Positions 26,385 through 35,506 are shown, numbered from the stretch's first letter. The stretch: 52,676 bases of DNA from Verrucomicrobiota bacterium (GCA_016713365.1 JADJPG010000049.1:1-52676), one strand, 5' to 3'. Notes: a model not told the origin generated them from the letters alone. Made by a program: numbers and translations.

Positions 26385-29240
26385 TTACGGCCAGGTAGCG
26401 CGATAAAAACGTTGCGGCGCTCCCGGCGGGAGGAAATCGGTGATCGAGAGAATCCCAGCCTCGCCGGCAATGGCAGTTCCTAGAATCTGCCAGTTGGGAT
26501 TTTCCAAATCGTCGGTGAATTCGATCGAGTAGGTGCGGCCCGGTATGCCATCGAATGTCAGGCGCACCGAGCCATCACCCAGAAGTTCAGCTCGGAGATT
26601 CTGCGGAATCACATTGTCGAAAGTCACGGTCACCGTCGCTGTTCCCTGCGAAATGCCGCCCCGCCCGTCACTCAGCACGAATGGAAACGAATCTGAATTG
26701 GTGAAGCCAGCCGGCGGCGTGTAGACCACCCATCCGGAATTCGTCACCACCGTTCCACCCTGCGCCGAGGCCGGACCCACGGAGAGCAGCGCAACGGTGT
26801 CGCCATCCGCATCGATCCCGAGGACGTCCACCACTCGCGCCTTCGTTCCGTTGAATGCAAATCGTTCGAGCACCGGAGCCGGAGCGACCGGCGGATGGTT
26901 TACGGTCAGCACAGCATTCGAGCTCGTCACCGATGCGCCGTTGCTGACCCGCACCGAATACGCTCCTGCATGAACATCCTGCACGTTGGTGATGGTGAAC
27001 GTGGAGTTCGTCGCACCGGATATCGCGTTGGTTCCGTTGAAGAACCACTGGTAACTCAGCGGCGGCGTCCCCGAGGCCCCGATGGTAAACGTGACGTTCG
27101 AAGTGACGGTGACCAGTTGGCTTTGTGGTTGGCCAGTAATCGCAGGCGGATTTGTCGTGGTGGAGACAGCCACGAAATTGATGTTGGTCGCGTCGGGACC
27201 AACTGAAACCGGGTTGTTAAACCCAACACCCACAAAATTGTAGCCTGCAAACATTGCGCCGAGGTTGTAGCCCCCGGGCGATAATCCACCAAGAGCGTAA
27301 TTCCCATTCGAATCCGTTGTCGCAACGTAACTGCCCGAGGATATGGTAACTCCCGGAAGCGGCGAACTTCCGTCTGTCACCCTGCCGCGAATAACATAGG
27401 TCGTTCCGGCAGTAGCAGAGAAATTCAGGTTGGAACGGACAACCGGCTGAACGCCTTGGAAGGAATAGTAAACAGACTTTGCGCCCGCCACCACCACGGG
27501 GTTGGTGAACCCACTGGGCAGCATGGTAAACCCACTGCAAGCTGCTTCGAGATTCCAGATCCCGCGCGGCAGGCGAAGCTCGTAAACCCAGTCTCCGAAG
27601 AAGCCACCCGAGAAATCCGGCAATGCAATGACGCTCCGACCGGGTTCGCCATTGCTCACGTAAACGAGACCGATGTTTCCGGGAACCTTGCCCTTCACCG
27701 GATAAAGAACCCGAAACAAATCAGCGTTCGTCACGCTGGCCCCGTCCACGTAAACAGGAGCGTTGGGCGCAATGAAATCCGCGCTACCCGAGAGTTTGGG
27801 ATCGTAGGCTCCTGGCGGCACATTCGATACACTGAAGGTGCCATCAGCTGCCGAAAGACCGGTCCGCCCAGCGATCTCGACCACCGCATTTGAAATCACC
27901 TGCCCACCGTCGCGAACGATGCCGCGAACCGTCACCGCTGGCTTGGGCAGCGAGAGAAAATCGATACCTGAAATATCGCTGCCCACCGTCATCGTGCCGT
28001 TTCCAGTCGTCGGCGCAAAGGTGTCTGCCGACGTCGGCATTACCCGCACTGTATGGGTTCCCGCCGGCACGTTAAGAAGGACGTAGCGCCCTTCGTCGTC
28101 GGTCAGCGTGCTGCGATAACTCGCATGGGTCACATAGCTCATCGTGCCCACTGATACCGTAGACAGGAGGCTGAAGACCCGGATAGTGGAGCGTGGCGAT
28201 CCGTCTGCTGCGGTCACCCGACCGGAGATGGAATGATCAGCCACGGTTCCAACCTCGACGATCGTTGAAACCACCGTCACCCCGCCCTTCATATCGCTGA
28301 CAACACACCGAACCTCGTGCCGACCGGCGGTCGACCATGAATAAGTGATCGAAGGTGTATTGCTGGATACCACCAGAACTGCGCTGCTTCCGGCGACGGC
28401 CGTCTCCCATCCGAACGCCAGCAGGTCTCCATCCGGATCATTCGCGCTTACCGAGATGGTGACCGTCGCTCCCACCGCAACGTTGGTGGCACTCACCGTC
28501 ATTAAAGCCTGAGGCCTTGCATTGGTTACATTGCCCGAGAAATGGACGAAGACATCCAGCCATTGGCCCGGCGTAGGAGAACGAGTCACCGGCGTCACAT
28601 GAATCGCGGCCTCAGAATCAGAAAACGTGCGACCAACCAGCAGCGGAGCATCCTCAAACTGTCGCGGGGTCCCCGGAGTTGTATCCACAAGCGTGCTCCC
28701 GCCCCGGCTCTGCGACCACTGCGGCCAGCGCAGTTGAAGTCCGTTTAAGGCAAAAGGCGCGAGGTTACCGGATTGGAATTCCCCCCGATAATCCAGCCAA
28801 TAGTCCCGGACATCCTTGCGCAGCAAAAGCGAGTAGAGCTGGTTGCTTCCCAGCGTCCCGACATCGAACGCGTGAATGCGAAACAGTCCGCTGTTCGTCA
28901 CGCGAAGCAGCGACGTGTCCGGCATCCAATGGAGCACCGTCTTTTCGTAAGTGTTAAAGGAACCGCGATTGGGCCCCATCAAGTCGAACTCGTCCGCATA
29001 CTCGATCGTCTCGCCAGGTCCGAAGGCAGACGACGTTTTCGGTCGCCACCCATTGGCATGCATCAAACCATAGTTATGCCCCAGTTCATGCGCGAGCACC
29101 GGCCAGCTATCCGTCTGCACCCAGGCACCCTTATCCGCCACCAAGCCCACCCCAGCGCCACCTGGTCCGCCCGAGTGACGGATGAACACGAAATCATAAT
29201 CGTCCGCGTCCCAGCCCCAATGCGCGCGCCAGCGCCACCG
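26385..29240 (-). CDS. Secreted zinc metalloprotease with PKD, carboxypeptidase-regulatory-like and Ig domains (main part)
   Basis: The catalytic site is LAHELGHNYGLMHANGW, a full HExxHxxGxxH zinc motif, with a Met-turn-like DLMGPNRG after it, so a metzincin/gametolysin-like enzyme. Then come a PKD domain (ANDPDGDLLAFGWE), three carboxypeptidase-regulatory-like domains (ISGRVTAADGSPRSTI; VRGIVRDGGQVI; IRGRVTDGSSPLPGVTI), an Ig domain (YQWFFNGTNAISGATNS), a cadherin-like domain, and the terminal FDGIPGRTYSIEF/PQRFYRATWP module. The frame is open from 29357, but the first 43 codons are not protein-like. The protein continues from the N-terminal fragment through a shift at about 29229-29240. It probably digests proteins outside the cell. 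Confidence 0.83.
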   Translation of the reverse strand, partial: RWRWRAHWGWDADDYDFVFIRHSGGPGGAGVGLVADKGAWVQTDSWPVLAHELGHNYGLMHANGWRPKTSSAFGPGETIEYADEFDLMGPNRGSFNTYEKTVLHWMPDTSLLRVTNSGLFRIHAFDVGTLGSNQLYSLLLRKDVRDYWLDYRGEFQSGNLAPFALNGLQLRWPQWSQSRGGSTLVDTTPGTPRQFEDAPLLVGRTFSDSEAAIHVTPVTRSPTPGQWLDVFVHFSGNVTNARPQALMTVSATNVAVGATVTISVSANDPDGDLLAFGWETAVAGSSAVLVVSSNTPSITYSWSTAGRHEVRCVVSDMKGGVTVVSTIVEVGTVADHSISGRVTAADGSPRSTIRVFSLLSTVSVGTMSYVTHASYRSTLTDDEGRYVLLNVPAGTHTVRVMPTSADTFAPTTGNGTMTVGSDISGIDFLSLPKPAVTVRGIVRDGGQVISNAVVEIAGRTGLSAADGTFSVSNVPPGAYDPKLSGSADFIAPNAPVYVDGASVTNADLFRVLYPVKGKVPGNIGLVYVSNGEPGRSVIALPDFSGGFFGDWVYELRLPRGIWNLEAACSGFTMLPSGFTNPVVVAGAKSVYYSFQGVQPVVRSNLNFSATAGTTYVIRGRVTDGSSPLPGVTISSGSYVATTDSNGNYALGGLSPGGYNLGAMFAGYNFVGVGFNNPVSVGPDATNINFVAVSTTTNPPAITGQPQSQLVTVTSNVTFTIGASGTPPLSYQWFFNGTNAISGATNSTFTITNVQDVHAGAYSVRVSNGASVTSSNAVLTVNHPPVAPAPVLERFAFNGTKARVVDVLGIDADGDTVALLSVGPASAQGGTVVTNSGWVVYTPPAGFTNSDSFPFVLSDGRGGISQGTATVTVTFDNVIPQNLRAELLGDGSVRLTFDGIPGRTYSIEFTDDLENPNWQILGTAIAGEAGILSITDFLPPGAPQRFYRATWP

Positions 29241-30249
29241 CGTCGTTGTAGAGCTGCCCCAATCCAACGGATTCATAATGGCTGGCCGTTTGCGCCACTT
29301 GCACAGGATCCGACACGTCCGCCGACACCGTCGTTTTTTGGTACGATTGATTCGCAAAATACAAGCTCACTTGAGCCAGTGCCGCCTCGGCCGTGGATCG
29401 CGATGTCGGCGGTGAGCTTTGATTGCTGTATTGAGTCGGGATGTACAAAAGGCGCTTTGCTCCATGCGTCCACTCAAGGGCGGGGCCTGGGGAGGTTCCA
29501 GCGGATCCTCCTTCCGAACCGGCGATCGCGCCGGAAAAGCTGACAAGTTGAAGATGTTCCTCCCGGCACATCGGCAGGAGTTTGTTCGCAAAAAAGGCAC
29601 CAGAGGTTCGCAGTAGACCCGCGACTGATTTGCCGCAACCGACACAAACGTCCCCCGCAAGCCAGCGCTCCCCGCCCTCGCGCAATTCATTGGCGCCGGC
29701 CAAGCGCAATGGGTTCTTGGCCAGCACAATCTCACCATCCAAAACGATTCCACGGAGCGCAATCCTTCGCCCCACCGGCGAGTGTCCATCCTCCCGCGCC
29801 GAGGCATGACTGAGATACAGCCTGCCATTGATGCGAACTGCCCGCGCTCGAACCGAATGCTCACAGTCAAAAAGAGCGCCGATGGTTCCATAACCGCTGA
29901 CTTCTTCTTCGAAATACCTCTGCCATGCGGAGGGCAATTTCCTTCGTGAATCTGAATCCAGAGCCAGGGAAAGAGCTCGCTCCGGCTGGTCCCTCATTAA
30001 CCGTCGCATCGCAAGGGCTCGACGCTTGGCCAATACCAGTCCCCGAGCTTCATCTGAAGATCCCCCACGGATCCATTCGCGAAAGGATTCCACCTCTGTT
30101 TCGCTCGCCTCGGAAATTCCCTGCGCCTTCAGTTCGCCGGACGTGAGAAGAGGTCCAAGAACGATCAAAAGGCTGGCGATCAGCCACCAACCTACATTCG
30201 CGCCCCGAATGTATCGGTAAGACAGGCTCCGAGCTTGTCTCGAACCCAA
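29194..30249 (-). CDS. Metalloprotease N-terminal propart (frame-shifted fragment)
   Basis: Encodes the front half of the protease: signal segment (LIASLLIVLGPLLTSGELKAQG), a basic helical propart (RALAMRRLMRDQPERAL), a region with MCREEHLQLVSFSG, and the start of the catalytic domain (LYIPTQYSNQ, ESVGLGQLYNDAVALARA). The frame is open to 30585, but that extension runs over palindromic repeats, so I favour the TTG at 30249, which gives a basic n-region and then the hydrophobic core. No good ATG exists there, so the start is uncertain. The frame ends at 29194; the real protein passes to the next frame near 29230. Confidence 0.7.
   Translation of the reverse strand: MGSRQARSLSYRYIRGANVGWWLIASLLIVLGPLLTSGELKAQGISEASETEVESFREWIRGGSSDEARGLVLAKRRALAMRRLMRDQPERALSLALDSDSRRKLPSAWQRYFEEEVSGYGTIGALFDCEHSVRARAVRINGRLYLSHASAREDGHSPVGRRIALRGIVLDGEIVLAKNPLRLAGANELREGGERWLAGDVCVGCGKSVAGLLRTSGAFFANKLLPMCREEHLQLVSFSGAIAGSEGGSAGTSPGPALEWTHGAKRLLYIPTQYSNQSSPPTSRSTAEAALAQVSLYFANQSYQKTTVSADVSDPVQVAQTASHYESVGLGQLYNDAVALARALGLGRGRL
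30195..30240. repeat. Pair of short palindromes
   Basis: cattcg/cgaatg (30195-30211) and a 21-base near-palindrome, gacaggctccgagcttgtc at its core (30220-30240), stand side by side. They look like a small dispersed palindromic element of the REP type. They overlap the probable start of the metalloprotease gene. Confidence 0.45.
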
Positions 30250-30382
30250 GTGTCCAGAGAGAAGACTTGAGCCGCGGAATCCTTGTCGGAAGCCACTGGA
30301 CAAGATGAGACTGTGGTGCGGATCAATGACTGGCTGGAAGCTGCTTTGTTGCAATGAAGTCTCGGACTGCTGGAGGCTGGTA

Positions 30383-30453
30383 GGGCGCGTCGCTCCGCGC
30401 GCGCCGATTGGACGCCGCCATCGACGAAACGGCGCGCGCGGAGCGACGTGCCC
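30383..30453. repeat. GC-rich palindromic intergenic repeat (REP/MITE-like)
   Basis: Two 23-base arms, 30383-30405 and 30431-30453, are inverted complements with one mismatch (core cgtcgctccgcgcgcgcc) around a 25-base loop. It is non-coding and lies between the metalloprotease and the sorting-signal protein, on the region 30250-30629 that has no gene. It can fold into a very stable hairpin. Confidence 0.7.
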
Positions 30454-30629
30454 CACCTCTCCCACTCCCCGAAGGGTCCCCTCATGATTTCCTCCAAGGA
30501 GCTTGAAACCCATCCTGCTCGGTCGCTCCGAATGGACAACCCAGCTGCAAGATTCCAACTCAGTATGATCGGGCGCGCAATTCATCGTGCGGCTACTGGA
30601 GGGAAGATGGATTACGAGATTCTACCAAC

Positions 30630-30658
30630 AAAAAAAGAGGCCTGCACAAGCAGGCCTC
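30630..30658 (-). terminator. Rho-independent terminator of the VPDSG-type protein gene
   Basis: On the minus strand a perfect 9-base stem (30637-30645 with 30650-30658, loop of four) is followed by seven T (30630-30636). It stands 30 bases after the stop codon of the gene at 30688. Confidence 0.88.
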
Positions 30659-30687
30659 CGGAAGTTCGCTGATATTTGAATTACCGA

Positions 30688-31215
30688 TTACGCGCGCACC
30701 CGGCGGCTGGCCCAACCCAGACCGAGGACCGAGAGGCCCAACAGAGCCATCATCGAGCCACCGTCCGGAACAGACTGCGTTTTAGGAGCAGAGGTGAACT
30801 GAAGAACGGCAGACGCAACCAGAGTACCCACCACGCTTCCCGGACCGGATACGATCTTGTAGACCAAAACATTATCGTCGAGGAGGCTAAGATTCACCAC
30901 CGTTCCAGCCAAACCGACGAGGGAAAAACCCTCGGCAGAGCCGATTTTTTCCCCATCCACAGAAATCGTAACCGTCTCTTTACCAAGGCCAAACGCGCTG
31001 AGGTCTTGAAGAACGAAGGACACGGTCGCACTGGTGATTTCTTCATTCGCCGAATCGTAAGACGGGATTGATGATGACAAGTAGAAATTGCCATCTTTGG
31101 TAGTGTTGGCAGCAACAAAGCCCGTAAAGTCTCCAAAGACAACGTGATCTCAGATTGCACTTCCGTTAAAAGCGATCGCAAGAACGACAGCCAATACACT
31201 TAATGTTTTTTTCAT
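30688..31215 (-). CDS. VPDSG-CTERM-type exosortase substrate with in-frame TGA
   Basis: From ATG 31215 the frame reads MKKTLSVLAVVLAIAFNGSA, a signal peptide, then one TGA (31150-31152), then an uninterrupted 140-residue beta-rich protein in the same frame (HVVFGDFTGFVAANTTKDG onward). The C-terminus is SVPDGGSMMALLGLSVLGLG and a basic tail ASRRVRA, which matches the VPDSG-CTERM sorting signal: motif, membrane helix, Arg cluster. Without the stop it would be 175 residues, exported and cleaved by the exosortase encoded at 32349. A single base change explains the stop. Base composition is more AT-rich than the neighbours. It has its own terminator. Confidence 0.78.
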
Positions 31216-31731
31216 AGTTTTGTTTGTTTTTCAGCTACTATTCCATTCGTCCCCATTCGCACCCCCATACTGCCTCGCGATGAAAACTTACTCTTTCCCA
31301 TTAGCAGCGGCGGTGCCATCGCCTCGATTTACTCAGGATGAGACCCAGTGTCACCCATCAACACCTTAATCATCAGCCGATTACCTCACGGAATAAGCTA
31401 AAGAAAGAATTCTGCACCTGCACCATCAGCCCAGCGCCATTCTACGTTCGTAAAGCCCTCCGACACCCGAAAACTCTCCTTCCTCGTGGAAAGCCCAAAA
31501 AAATGGTTCTTAGGAACAGTTCGCCACCAAAAACCAGTGAACCGCAGTCTGTAAGCCAGACCGACATCCAGCAAAAACGAAGGAACCTTCTGCCTTTCAG
31601 AATTTTAGCGGAGCTGTTCACCAACCTCGAGTCCGGAGTGCCATCACTTCGACTCGAACAGCCACTGCAGCCAAGACGAGCTTCGGTCGAGAATTCTTGA
31701 CCATGCTTTGTCGCCCAATACCCTCACCCTC
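31216..31731. other. Gene-free region, about 515 bases
   Basis: Lies between the divergent VPDSG-type gene and the NusG-like gene. It is more AT-rich than the flanks. Short open frames exist on both strands but none has recognisable protein character or a convincing ribosome-binding site. It should hold the promoters of both flanking genes; I cannot point to definite -10/-35 or sigma-54 elements. Confidence 0.5.
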
Positions 31732-32220
31732 GTGACTGATTTGCTCTGGTTTGTTGCCCACACCCGACCTCGTCGCGAGAAAAAGCTCGTGGAATATGCC
31801 CGTCGGGAGGGGTTGGATGTCACCCTGCCCTGCTACCATTCCGCTCACAAGTATCGTGGCAAGACGGTCAATTTCGAGAAGCCGCTCTTTCCTAGTTACG
31901 TCTTCTTTCGACTGCATCCCGCTGCGCGTCAAAAGGTTTTCCAGAGTGACCATGTCGCCAACCTTCTGGATGTGCCGAATCAACTCGAGTTCGAGCAGCA
32001 GTTGTCTGCCGTGCTGCTGGCCTTGGAGAGCAAGCTGGAGATTCAGCTCGCCCCGGAGATTGGGAAGGGAACGCGCGTTCGCATCGTGGCCGGCGCGCTG
32101 CGCGGAGTCGAAGGGTGGGTGGAGGAGCGCTACGGCATGTCCACCGTCCTGTTGCGCGTGGATTTCCTGAGCCAGGCTGCCGCCGTCAAAGTGGAAGCCG
32201 ATTGCTTGGAATTGATCTGA
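31732..32220 (+). CDS. NusG/RfaH-family transcription antiterminator
   Basis: About 162 residues from GTG 31732 (a TTG at 31708 is possible). The N-terminal NGN domain is clear: LLWFVAHTRPRREKKLVEYA, then FEKPLFPSYVFFRLH. The C-terminal KOW segment reads IGKGTRVRIVAGALRGVEGWV. Such specialised NusG paralogues (RfaH, UpxY, LoaP) load on RNA polymerase to carry it through long polysaccharide or natural-product operons. Here it lies at the 3' end of a sugar/exosortase/NRPS cluster and faces it tail to tail, a plausible cluster-specific regulator acting in trans. Confidence 0.87.
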   Translation: MTDLLWFVAHTRPRREKKLVEYARREGLDVTLPCYHSAHKYRGKTVNFEKPLFPSYVFFRLHPAARQKVFQSDHVANLLDVPNQLEFEQQLSAVLLALESKLEIQLAPEIGKGTRVRIVAGALRGVEGWVEERYGMSTVLLRVDFLSQAAAVKVEADCLELI

Positions 32221-32348
32221 CAACGCTCAGCGCTCGGCGCGGTGCCTTGTCCAAAATGAAATGAGCCAGGCGACTCGCGTCACCTGACTCTTTCTGCTTC
32301 GACGGGTTTGGCCCAAAGCCACGCCCCAGTTCGTCGGCGTAATTTGAT

Positions 32349-33308
32349 TCAGTGCTTCTCGACGATACCCGTCGTGGCTTGCCTATTCTGTGCCTCGCGC
32401 AGTTCCTTCTTCCGCCAATACAATAGCAAGGCAAAGAACGGGATGAGCGACAGGGCAAAGAAGATCGGCCCGCCGCGGTGGTGGATGAACGAGTGAATCA
32501 TCTTCGGATCCACATGGACGCAGAGCAGCGCGAGGGTCAGGACACGGAACCCGTTCCGGAGAATTCCCAGCGGTATCGTCAGCAGCGTGAACCAGAACCG
32601 ATGCTTCGGGTTCTCGAGAAACAGAAAGCCTCCAATCAGCCCGGTGATAAACAGCACAAAGCTGGAGCGAATCCCGCTGCATTCCTCCGCCACCTGAATG
32701 ACGATTCCTGGCAGCGCGAATACCACGCCATCTCGGAGCACCGGGATCTGAGCAATCTTAATCATCCAGTAGGCGACTTCTGCGGAACTGTGCTGCAGCA
32801 CCACCTCCAGCCCGTGACGCACCCCAGTCGGGAAAGGAATCAGGAACACGAGGAGACCCAGCGGATACGCAGTTACCCTAGCGATACCTGCGCCCAGAAA
32901 GTGAAAGACACCGGCGATAATGAAGCTGACGAGCGCGCCCATCTGCCAGGCCAGCTGATCGTTCAATGGCAGTGTCACGCCTCGAAAGGCGAAGAACGCC
33001 CAGCCCGCCAGAAACACGGCACCAAGGCCGGCAAAACAAATCGTTCCGATTCGGGAGGGGCAGATCGTCTTCGGAAGGCGATGGCGGGTCAGCCAAACAA
33101 GGTAAGCCGCGATCACCGGCATCAGTGGCGCGTGGGAATACAGGTCTTCCTCCAACGCCAATCTCGCGAGTTGATAAAGCGGAATCGAAAACAGAACAAT
33201 CAACGCCGCCCCATAGACCGCCAGTCGCCGCGCGCCGCGCGAAACCTCCGGGGCCATCGGTTCGACTTCCATCCGACCGGCCTGATTAATCTTATTCTCC
33301 ACCCTCAT
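32349..33308 (-). CDS. xrtC: Exosortase (XrtC-like, VPDSG-CTERM type)
   Basis: 319 residues with about eight membrane segments. The transpeptidase-type catalytic residues of the exosortase/archaeosortase family are present: Cys210 in EECSGIRSS, Arg251/255 in GILRNGFRVL, and His276/277 in SFIHHRGG. It should cleave and anchor proteins with VPDSG-CTERM signals at the cell envelope. Two candidate substrates flank it (30688 and 36604). The C subtype is inferred from those substrates. It is the last gene of the minus-strand cluster, 54 bases after rfbB. Confidence 0.88.
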   Translation of the reverse strand: MRVENKINQAGRMEVEPMAPEVSRGARRLAVYGAALIVLFSIPLYQLARLALEEDLYSHAPLMPVIAAYLVWLTRHRLPKTICPSRIGTICFAGLGAVFLAGWAFFAFRGVTLPLNDQLAWQMGALVSFIIAGVFHFLGAGIARVTAYPLGLLVFLIPFPTGVRHGLEVVLQHSSAEVAYWMIKIAQIPVLRDGVVFALPGIVIQVAEECSGIRSSFVLFITGLIGGFLFLENPKHRFWFTLLTIPLGILRNGFRVLTLALLCVHVDPKMIHSFIHHRGGPIFFALSLIPFFALLLYWRKKELREAQNRQATTGIVEKH

Positions 33309-33362
33309 ACCGCGATTAAATCCTTGCTCCTTGCGGATGTCACCCCTTTTTGCGGTCTCTGC

Positions 33363-34397
33363 TCAGCCGGTTTTCTTGTCCGCTAACACCGTGTTCACCC
33401 ACGCTTGCTGGTCAAGGTACCATCGGACCGTTTCTCGAATGCCCTTTTCAAACGTGTAGGCCGGCTTCCAGCCCAGCTCGCGTTCAATCTTCGAGGCATC
33501 GATTGCATAACGCCGGTCATGGCCGGGCCGATCCTTCACAAACGTCATCAACTGTCGCGAGCTGCCGCCAAGCTTCGGAGCCATCTCGTCAATCAAATCG
33601 CAAATCAGCTCCACGATGCGAATGTTCGCCCACTCATTGTGGCCGCCGATGTTGTAAGTCTCTCCGTCCTTCCCGGTCGTCAGCACGCGCCACAGCGCCT
33701 CCGCATGATCGCGAACATACAGCCAGTCCCGCACGTTCATGCCGTCGCCGTAAATCGGAATCGATTTCCGCGACAGGACATTCTGGATCACCACCGGGAT
33801 CAGCTTCTCCGGGAATTGATACGGACCGTAATTGTTCGAGCAATTTGTGATCACCGTCCGCATCCCGTAGGTGTGATGGTACGCCCGCACCAGCATGTCG
33901 CTCGAGGCCTTGCTGGCGGAATAGGGCGAGTTCGGGGCATACGGTGTCGTCTCCGTAAAGTAACCCGTGGCTCCCAGACTTCCGTAGACCTCGTCGGTCG
34001 AGACATGATGAAACCGCGTTTCACCCGCCGCGCTGGCTCCAGCCGCCAGCCACTGGCTGCGGCACGCTTCGAGCAGGTTGAAGGTGCCCACGATGTTCGT
34101 CTGAATGAAATCACCCGGCCCGGTAATTGAACGATCGACGTGCGATTCCGCCGCGAGATGCATCACATGCGTGATCTTGTATTGCTGCACCACACGCAGG
34201 ACCTCCGGCTTGTCGCGTAAGTCCACCTTCTCAAAAACATACTTGGGATGCTTCGCCACCGGCTCCAGATTCGCGAGGTGTCCCGCATAGGTCAGGCAAT
34301 CCAGGTTGATCAGCTGCGTGATCTCCGGCCGATCAATGACGTGTTGGATGAGATTGGACCCGATGAAACCGGCGCCCCCCGTAATCAGTAATTGCAT
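33363..34397 (-). CDS. rfbB: dTDP-glucose 4,6-dehydratase
   Basis: 344 residues. Extended SDR: NAD motif ITGGAGFIGSNL, catalytic STDEVYGSLG, YSASKASSD (YxxxK), and the family signatures HLAAESHVDRSI, NNYGPYQFPEKLIP and GDGMNVRDWLYV. It converts dTDP-glucose to dTDP-4-keto-6-deoxyglucose with enzyme-bound NAD, in the cytosol. It acts directly after RfbA, encoded two genes upstream. Only 24 bases separate it from the reductase-like gene, so co-transcription is clear. No rfbC epimerase is in the window. Confidence 0.96.
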   Translation of the reverse strand: MQLLITGGAGFIGSNLIQHVIDRPEITQLINLDCLTYAGHLANLEPVAKHPKYVFEKVDLRDKPEVLRVVQQYKITHVMHLAAESHVDRSITGPGDFIQTNIVGTFNLLEACRSQWLAAGASAAGETRFHHVSTDEVYGSLGATGYFTETTPYAPNSPYSASKASSDMLVRAYHHTYGMRTVITNCSNNYGPYQFPEKLIPVVIQNVLSRKSIPIYGDGMNVRDWLYVRDHAEALWRVLTTGKDGETYNIGGHNEWANIRIVELICDLIDEMAPKLGGSSRQLMTFVKDRPGHDRRYAIDASKIERELGWKPAYTFEKGIRETVRWYLDQQAWVNTVLADKKTG

Positions 34398-34421
34398 AGA
34401 ATCAGAATCGTTGTCTTTGGC

Positions 34422-35372
34422 TCAAGTTTCCGGCACCCAGTGCTGCAGGCTGTGCTCCAGCGCCTCGCCCACCGGGCGGATCTTCACTCCCGTCGCCAGG
34501 AGCTTGGAAACATCCATCACACAGTTGGAACGCGGCGTCTTCGCGGCCACTTTGTAGAATTCCTCGTCACTCGCCCAGAATTCAAACTTCCGGTCCAGCT
34601 TCAGCCGCTTCTCAATCTGCTCCACCACCTGGCGCGTCGTCACGAAACCGGGATTCGTTACATTATACGTCCCAAAGGGCGCGCGTCGTTCCCACAAATC
34701 AAGGCAGGCCCGCACGAAATCTCCGCGATGCGACAACGAGTTGAAGTTGTCATACACCTTCGAGTAGCGCTGCACCTTGGTCAGGTAATTGCGCGCGTTG
34801 TCGATCTCGTCGAAAGGGATCCGCAACCGCCACACGTATGCCTGGCTGGCTCCGATTAGCGATTCTTCCGCCAGCGCCTTCGTGCCGCTGTAGAAGCTGC
34901 ACGGCGGGCGACGGAACGAAAAATTCGGTTCGTCGGTCTCTACAAATCCAGCCAATGAATTGGGATTCGTTTCGATCAGCCGCCGCACTTCCGGTCGCGT
35001 CAAATCCTTCTCTTCCCGGCGCACCCCGTTCTCGGTCACCCATGCACCCGCATAGATGCAACCGGACGAGACATGACCCCAAGGAACATTCGCGACCGCA
35101 CAGGCGTGCGCCAGCGTCAGCGGGAACAGAGTGTTGCCTTGGAGAGTATCCGCGCGCGCTGTTTCGCACGCGTCCACATTTGGCTTGCCCGTGTAGCCGG
35201 CGGCATTCACGAGGAAGGCGGGCTTCGTTTCGTTCAACAACCGGCGCAGCGAATCGAATCGCGTGTAGTCCACTTCACTCCGCGAAACAGAACGGAACGG
35301 CGCTCCGCGCAGCTTCAATTCGCGCTCAAACGCCTGCCCGACATAGCCCGATGCCCCAAGTAACAAAATCAT
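34422..35372 (-). CDS. NAD(P)-dependent sugar epimerase/reductase (RfbD-like)
   Basis: 316 residues with the N-terminal motif LLGASGYVGQAF, then NAAGYTGKPNVDACE, HVSSGCIYAG and the catalytic YSGTKALAEE. It resembles dTDP-4-dehydrorhamnose reductases and related sugar nucleotide reductases, but the usual SWVY-type signatures of RfbD are not evident, so the exact substrate is open. Its place between rfbB and rfbA implies it acts on dTDP-4-keto-6-deoxyglucose or a derivative. Confidence 0.82.
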   Translation of the reverse strand: MILLLGASGYVGQAFERELKLRGAPFRSVSRSEVDYTRFDSLRRLLNETKPAFLVNAAGYTGKPNVDACETARADTLQGNTLFPLTLAHACAVANVPWGHVSSGCIYAGAWVTENGVRREEKDLTRPEVRRLIETNPNSLAGFVETDEPNFSFRRPPCSFYSGTKALAEESLIGASQAYVWRLRIPFDEIDNARNYLTKVQRYSKVYDNFNSLSHRGDFVRACLDLWERRAPFGTYNVTNPGFVTTRQVVEQIEKRLKLDRKFEFWASDEEFYKVAAKTPRSNCVMDVSKLLATGVKIRPVGEALEHSLQHWVPET

Positions 35373-35506
35373 ATCTCTATTTTAAATCGAACCTTCACTC
35401 AAAACGTCCTCTGAGCCCAGGACGCGCAGAGTGGCAATCTACAGAATCGCCAAGCGGCGCTCGCCTGCAACCATCGCATTTCGATTGCCCACTGGCCTTT
35501 CAGCGC

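Noticed and set aside
31150..31152. TGA as selenocysteine codon in the VPDSG-type protein
   Set aside because: No SECIS-like structure noticed, it lies beside the signal peptide cleavage region, and the family has no redox site. A point mutation or error is simpler.
31338..31700. 120-residue plus-strand frame in the gene-free region
   Set aside because: Low-complexity basic composition and no family resemblance or start signal.
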